From Treponema sp. (lineage in GTDB: Bacteria > Spirochaetota > Spirochaetia > Treponematales > Breznakiellaceae), in contig JAITNU010000055.1 of the NCBI GenBank assembly GCA_031290325.1, positions 1 to 33,073 on the forward strand: DNA of 33,073 bases, read 5' to 3'. How positions within the stretch are numbered: position 1 is the first letter of the stretch; each line of letters starts with the position of its first letter. The position numbers and the translations under genes were made by a program. Positions 28,516-33,073 of this stretch are shown in pieces. Below the pieces are notes generated by a model. The model was not told the DNA's origin and did no database searches. It worked only from the letters and a program-made list of their open reading frames with translations.

Positions 28516-29148
28516 CTAGTTGAGACTAGAAGGTCTTGTCGCCATCTTTCGCTGCAACTCCGCCGCCCGTTCAGGGGGCATGAGCGACAGCCAATAGGAC
28601 ACGATAGATGCAGTCCCTTCTGCTTGCGCAAGCGCTTCGGTCTTCCGGAACACGTCGATAACATCCTGATCGCCCATTGCGGCAATGATACCCACCGCCC
28701 GTTCAGGGGGCATACCATTTAAATACCGGGCATTTTGCTCGACGTTTCTATCTTTAGTTTCGGCTTCCTGAATCACAGCATTGAAGGAATTCTCCCGTTC
28801 ATCCAGCGCTTTTTGCCGTTCTTCCAATTCCTGGGCCATCTGCTCGATTTCACCCCGCCGACTCTGCATATCCTGCTCCTGTTTTTCCAGTTCCAGGTTA
28901 CGCAATTCCAGGGCTTCAAGCCGTATGGCAAACCGCTCCCCGTCCAGGGAAAGCACCTCAGTCGCCTGAACCACACCCTGGGTGCGCCCGTTACGGCCAA
29001 TGAAGCGATATAAGGGGGACAAAACCGTCTTGGCATCAATTACATTAAGATAATCAAACCATACTAACCCTCCGCCTGCCAGGGCAACGATGAGGAGTAA
29101 CAAAACCAGTACTCTACCGAGTACCCGCTCTCTTCCAATTGCGGCCAC
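28516..29148 (-). CDS. flbB: FlbB-like spirochaete flagellar protein (TM, coiled coil, MgtE_N-like C-terminus); GTG start
   Basis: N-terminal TM, coiled coil with repeated E/Q, MPPERAVGIIAAMGDQDVIDVFRKTEALAQAEGTASIVSYWLSLMPPERAAEL; first gene of the cluster, upstream of fliK. Confidence 0.85.
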   Translation of the reverse strand: MAAIGRERVLGRVLVLLLLIVALAGGGLVWFDYLNVIDAKTVLSPLYRFIGRNGRTQGVVQATEVLSLDGERFAIRLEALELRNLELEKQEQDMQSRRGEIEQMAQELEERQKALDERENSFNAVIQEAETKDRNVEQNARYLNGMPPERAVGIIAAMGDQDVIDVFRKTEALAQAEGTASIVSYWLSLMPPERAAELQRKMATRPSSLN

Positions 29149-29172
29149 CTATCATTTCCTCCACTTATTTCT

Positions 29173-29201
29173 ATCATGGTATTTCCATCGGTATCCGTCA
29201 A
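29173..29201 (-). promoter_or_regulatory. Candidate promoter of the flagellar cluster: TTGACG-17 nt-CATGAT (minus strand)
   Basis: -35 at 29201-29196, -10-like at 29178-29173, upstream of flbB; no sigma-28-like motif recognised there. Confidence 0.35.
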
Positions 29202-29205
29202 GCAA

Positions 29206-30270
29206 TCATTGATACCCTAACAGCTCGATTTTTGACGTAACGTAATCAAGCCGGTCCTGGTTGAGCACCACCCGGCGGTAGGCCGTATCCCGGAAAGACT
29301 CCACCTCATACCAGCCCCGGTTCACGAAGTGTTTTCCCTTCCCTTCGGTAAACCAGTACACCAGGGCAATGCTTTCATTATCCAGCTCAATAGCGTTGAT
29401 CCCCTTCTTGCTGATGGCACTTCCCGAATTAAAGAGGCAGGGCACCGGCAGTTCATCCCCGTACAGGCTCTGCCTGAGCACATCCCGCCGTTCCGAACGT
29501 TTAAGTTTACCCAATTCACGCCTGAGGGCCTGTACCTCCGCGGCAATCCGCTCCCGGTCCCGTCCCCCAGAAACAGGATAATCCCTGCACAGCCGCTCAA
29601 TCTCGAATTTGATGTAATCATACCGGCCCAGAGATTCAAAGAGCGTCCGGTGGGTGTGGCCGATGATGGAGATACAGTTGTTTTTAAGGGAAAAGTTATA
29701 GGCCTTTTTTTCCACTGAGAAACGCCGGTGGGGACTGCGGGCGCCTGAGATATTTCGTATCCCCACAGGCTTTAAAAGATAGCGCAGACTTACCCCGATG
29801 AAGTTGTTAAAGTCGGTGTACATCCGGGAGGACTGATGGCCATGATACACATAGATCGGAATGGTTCCCGTGTGGATCCGGACCGCATTGTACAGGGGAT
29901 AGGGATAGTGCGCTTCAAAGATGAGGGCATCATCATGGTTGCCGATGGTTTTATAGAGCCGGTTTTTCCCAGCAAACCGGTCAAACACCCCGTAGAGCTG
30001 GGCCCACTGGTTCTGTATGGCCCTGAGGGGATACCGCTGAAATTCCTCGATGTCCCCATTGAGGATCAGGTTCCAGTCCCCGGAAAAGTAATACCCCTCA
30101 AGTATCTCGGTGAGGAGGGCGCCGTTTGTGGCAAGATCATCCCGCCGCCCGGCGCCCATGTGAAAATCGCTGATAATCAGGGTCTTGCCGCCCTGAGAAA
30201 TATCCAGCTTCGCCAGGAGGTTGAAGCGGGGACTGACCCGTATAATATCAGAAAAAAAACTATTGGGCAT
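29206..30270 (-). CDS. Calcineurin-like metallophosphoesterase
   Basis: Metallophosphatase motifs LIISDFHMGAGRRDD, LILNGDIEEF, IGNHDD, IIGHTH. Confidence 0.88.
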   Translation of the reverse strand: MPNSFFSDIIRVSPRFNLLAKLDISQGGKTLIISDFHMGAGRRDDLATNGALLTEILEGYYFSGDWNLILNGDIEEFQRYPLRAIQNQWAQLYGVFDRFAGKNRLYKTIGNHDDALIFEAHYPYPLYNAVRIHTGTIPIYVYHGHQSSRMYTDFNNFIGVSLRYLLKPVGIRNISGARSPHRRFSVEKKAYNFSLKNNCISIIGHTHRTLFESLGRYDYIKFEIERLCRDYPVSGGRDRERIAAEVQALRRELGKLKRSERRDVLRQSLYGDELPVPCLFNSGSAISKKGINAIELDNESIALVYWFTEGKGKHFVNRGWYEVESFRDTAYRRVVLNQDRLDYVTSKIELLGYQ

Positions 30271-30327
30271 CGAAGCAGGCTCTTTTGTCGTTTTTAGTTG
30301 AGAATGTTCTTCACCATTAACTAATAA

Positions 30328-31500
30328 CTATTCCATGGCCAGCTTAAAGGCATCCCCGGAAGCCTGGATGACCTTTTCGTCCACACAGTAGGCGAAGCGT
30401 ACCCAGCCAGGTTTTCCAAAGCCACTCCCCGGAACCCCGAGGATGAGGTGCCGCTTCAGGCGCTCCACAAAGGCCCCGTCATTGCCCCCGGGAGCCTGGC
30501 AGAAGAGGTAAAAGGCACCTTCTGGCTCAACGTACTGTATGCCTGCCGCGTCCAGAACCTGCTTAAAGGCGTCCCGCCGCCGGGCATACACATCCACATC
30601 CACCTTGGCGTAGGTAAGCTCCGCCACGATGCGCTGCATCAGGGCCGGGGCGTTCACAAACCCTAAAATCCGGGTAGCGTAGATGAGGGCGTTTAAGACC
30701 TCGTCCTTATGACTCAGGTCCGGGCTTACCGCGATGTAACCAATCCGCTCCCCCGGCAGGGAGAGGCTCTTGGAATAAGAGTTCACCACCAGGGATTCAG
30801 GGTACGCCGGGAGAATGGGAGGCACCGTGATGTTGTTGTAGGCGATTTCCCGGTAAGGTTCATCGGCGACCAGATAGGGGAGGCGGCCAGAACTTTTCCC
30901 GTGGGCCTTCAGAAGCGCCGCCAGTTCCGCGATGGCCGCCGCAGGGTAGATCCGTCCGGTGGGGTTATGGGGGGAATTGATGAGCACCGCCGCAGTCTTC
31001 TCCGATAAGGCAGCCTTGATAGCAGCCAGATCAAGGCTGAAATCCGGGAGGGTATCCACCTCAATGAGACGGCCCCCGTGATTTCCCGTATATGCCCGGT
31101 ATTCCATAAAATAGGGCCGTGGAACAATGACCTCATCCCCAGGGTTCAGGATGGCCTTGAACACCACATTCAGCCCCCCTGCCGCACCGGCTGCCATGAT
31201 GATGTGAGACCCATCTATCGTAACCTGATGTTCCCGTGCCACCTTTTGGGCCAGTGCTTCCCGGACCTCGGGAAACCCCGCGTTAGGCATGTAGCCGTGG
31301 GACCCCTGTTTATCTTCCTCAGCGAGTTTGATGAAGACCCGGTGAAACGCCGGAGGCGGTTCTACATCGGGGTTCCCGATGGAAAAATCGAAGACCTTAC
31401 CGGCGCCATATTGTTTTTTAAGAAGATTACCTTCTTCAAACATCTTCCGTATGAGGGATGCTGATCCCAGGGCTTCCCGTATCGCATTGGCTATAGGCAT
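30328..31500 (-). CDS. Class I/II PLP-dependent aminotransferase
   Basis: DFSIGNPDVEPPPAFHRV, INSPHNPTGRIYP, YLVADEPYREIAY, VNSYSKSLSLPGERIGY (PLP lysine region). Confidence 0.92.
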   Translation of the reverse strand: MPIANAIREALGSASLIRKMFEEGNLLKKQYGAGKVFDFSIGNPDVEPPPAFHRVFIKLAEEDKQGSHGYMPNAGFPEVREALAQKVAREHQVTIDGSHIIMAAGAAGGLNVVFKAILNPGDEVIVPRPYFMEYRAYTGNHGGRLIEVDTLPDFSLDLAAIKAALSEKTAAVLINSPHNPTGRIYPAAAIAELAALLKAHGKSSGRLPYLVADEPYREIAYNNITVPPILPAYPESLVVNSYSKSLSLPGERIGYIAVSPDLSHKDEVLNALIYATRILGFVNAPALMQRIVAELTYAKVDVDVYARRRDAFKQVLDAAGIQYVEPEGAFYLFCQAPGGNDGAFVERLKRHLILGVPGSGFGKPGWVRFAYCVDEKVIQASGDAFKLAME

Positions 31501-31675
31501 ATCGTACCTCCATTTTTTTATGAGTATCTCATGTTACGCAGAATAAGAAAAGGGTCTGTGGATGCGGATTTTCACCGATTGGAAGCTATAATCAGCGTAA
31601 ATCCGCGGACTGTCTTCTTCTTGTACATAAGGCGGCTGATAATTACAAAAAAAGAAAAAATATGCGATTTTTCGC

Positions 31676-31704
31676 TTGACACTTCTTTATTATTTTAGTA
31701 TTAT
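31676..31704 (+). promoter_or_regulatory. Near-consensus sigma70 promoter TTGACA-17 nt-TATTAT
   Basis: TTGACA 31676-31681, TATTAT 31699-31704, spacer 17 nt; reads toward the radical SAM gene. Confidence 0.7.
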
Positions 31705-31717
31705 TAAAACAACTTAA

Positions 31718-31882
31718 ATGAAAAGGTATTTAGTAATACTTTCATATAATACTATAATCCCCCCTGTGGGTATGCAAGAATTATGCCACGATAACTGTTT
31801 TTGCTTCAGAAATAATATTATTTTTAATAGCTCTCTTCCTCGTAAATTTTTTGCGTGGATATATTTCGTGCGATCTGCTTGA
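31718..31882 (+). CDS. Possible short leader ORF or peptide, 54 aa, MKRYLVILSYNTIIPPVGMQELCHDNCFCFRNNIIFNSSLPRKFFAWIYFVRSA
   Basis: Uninterrupted ATG-to-TGA frame read by hand; below the ORF-track length cutoff; no clear Shine-Dalgarno, starts about 13 nt after the -10. Confidence 0.25.
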   Translation: MKRYLVILSYNTIIPPVGMQELCHDNCFCFRNNIIFNSSLPRKFFAWIYFVRSA

Positions 31883-31907
31883 CCATGTGATTGTGGTATG
31901 GTAACTT
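31879..31907 (+). promoter_or_regulatory. Second candidate promoter TTGACC-17 nt-TAACTT close to the radical SAM start
   Basis: TTGACC 31879-31884, TAACTT 31902-31907. Confidence 0.3.
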
Positions 31908-31940
31908 GCAGGAAAAAGGCCAAGAATATTCGGAGACGCC

Positions 31941-33029
31941 GTGCGTTCATACGCGGCGCTTCGGGAAAAATGGGAGAATTGGTTGAGTGATTTTGATGAA
32001 TACTTAAAAAAACAACTCCATTTGGAACGGCAGCAGCAGAAAAAAGCAACTGACGAGCAAAAACAGGCAATTGAAAACGGGACATATCCCGCCGCCTTCT
32101 CAATGCCGCTTTCGCTCCAATTTGAGTTGACAGGTCGTTGTAATCTCAAATGCCGCCATTGTTATAATCGCTCCGGCGACCTCCCTCCTGACGCTATGAC
32201 CGTGGAACGCTGGAAAGAAATATCGAAGGAAATTGTCAAACATGGCGGCATCTTTGAATGTATTATTTCCGGCGGGGAGCCGCTTTTGCTTGGAGATGGA
32301 CTTTTCGATATAATGGATATATTGCATGATGACGGAACATCTTTCATGCTTATCAGTAACGGTTTTTCAATGACGAATGACGCAATAAAAAAACTTAAAA
32401 AATACCGCTACAGGTGGATTCAGATTTCAATTGACGGTTCAACTGAAAAAATACATGACGAGTTAAGACAGGTTGCGGGAAGCTGGGAAAAAGCGGTAAA
32501 TGCCGCTTTGATGGTTGCCGATGCGGGTATTCCGCTTGCAATAGCTAACACTATGAAACCTGAAACCATAGAAGACCTGCCTGAAATGGTGCGTCTTGCG
32601 TATTCTTGCGGTGCCTCATTGCTTATTACCGGAGAAGTATTTCCAAGCGGAAGAGGCGCAATAAACGAAGAATTACTTTTGAACAATGAACAGCGGGGCA
32701 GGTTTTGGCGGCTCATTGATGAACAGCGTAACTTGTTCGCAAAACGAATGCAGATACAACGTTCCATGTCAAACAGAGCACAGCTTGAAGGTGTATTGGA
32801 TTTACCAGTGTCTGGAGGTATAATTCGTCCAAACGGTGATATACGGTTGGACTGCATAGCACCATTTGTGATGGGTAATCTTGCCAAAGATTCTTTTTAC
32901 GAACAATGGCAAAAAAGTCGCAATTGCTGGCAAGACCAAAGGGTAAAAGATTACATTGAATCGGTTGATTTGTATTCCGGTAAAAGCGCTTTGCATCAAA
33001 ATCATGTTGAAGGAGATATTGTATTATGA
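31941..33029 (+). CDS. Radical SAM protein with SPASM-like but Cys-poor C-terminus; candidate RiPP maturase (GTG start)
   Basis: LQFELTGRCNLKCRHCYNRSGD (CxxxCxxC), ECIISGGEPLLLGD, MLISNGFS, WIQISIDGS; C-terminal GGIIRPNGDIRLDCIAPFVMGNLAKDSFYEQW resembles a SPASM/Twitch tail. Confidence 0.9.
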   Translation: MRSYAALREKWENWLSDFDEYLKKQLHLERQQQKKATDEQKQAIENGTYPAAFSMPLSLQFELTGRCNLKCRHCYNRSGDLPPDAMTVERWKEISKEIVKHGGIFECIISGGEPLLLGDGLFDIMDILHDDGTSFMLISNGFSMTNDAIKKLKKYRYRWIQISIDGSTEKIHDELRQVAGSWEKAVNAALMVADAGIPLAIANTMKPETIEDLPEMVRLAYSCGASLLITGEVFPSGRGAINEELLLNNEQRGRFWRLIDEQRNLFAKRMQIQRSMSNRAQLEGVLDLPVSGGIIRPNGDIRLDCIAPFVMGNLAKDSFYEQWQKSRNCWQDQRVKDYIESVDLYSGKSALHQNHVEGDIVL

Positions 33030-33073
33030 AAAAGGTTTATATTAAACCTGCATTGTTTTATGGAAAAGAGCCG
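33026..33073 (+). CDS. Start of a small ORF, possible RiPP precursor, truncated by window end: MKKVYIKPALFYGKEP...
   Basis: ATG overlaps the radical SAM TGA (ATGA), AAGGAG about 10 nt upstream (from 33010), KxYxKPxL leader-like start. Confidence 0.6.
   Translation, partial: MKKVYIKPALFYGKEP

Noticed and set aside
28516-30270. Absence of fliF-fliJ as evidence of flagellar degeneration
   Set aside because: Treponema genomes, as I recall, normally carry these genes in a separate cluster; the genes present here look intact.
31714-32149. Minus-strand ORFs (129 and 122 aa) opposite the radical SAM start
   Set aside because: Antisense to the clear radical SAM N-terminus and promoter region; no motifs.

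Overview
The window looks like spirochaete chromosome, Treponema-like by gene content and order. From left to right: (i) a small XRE-type regulator preceded by nested palindromes; (ii) gltB-gltD (glutamate synthase) and a TSUP/TauE-SafE permease; (iii) an orphan HigA-like HTH protein with a long basic tail; (iv) a roughly 21 kb minus-strand flagellar/motility cluster, in transcription order flbB, fliK-like, flgD, flgE, flbD, motA, motB, fliL, fliM, fliY/fliN, fliO, fliP, fliQ, fliR, flhB, flhA, flhF, flhG, a membrane protein, a FliA/WhiG sigma factor, a FapA/DUF342 protein and two small accessory proteins; (v) a metallophosphoesterase and a PLP aminotransferase, both minus strand; (vi) an AT-rich right edge with a radical SAM protein overlapping (ATGA) the start of a small ORF, MKKVYIKPALFYGKEP..., cut off by the window end. 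The best candidate for something undescribed is (vi): a putative radical-SAM RiPP locus with a near-consensus promoter, a repeated TAATACT motif, an unannotated Cys-containing 54-codon leader ORF and a maturase whose SPASM-like C-terminus is Cys-poor. Other notable points: FlgE has the Lys165/Cys178 pair needed for the spirochaete lysinoalanine hook crosslink; a possible SwrB-like protein lies downstream of the sigma factor; and dyads fill the only large gap inside the flagellar cluster (fliL-fliM). No rRNA, tRNA, CRISPR array or transposase was recognised. All family assignments come from reading motifs and gene order; no search was run.
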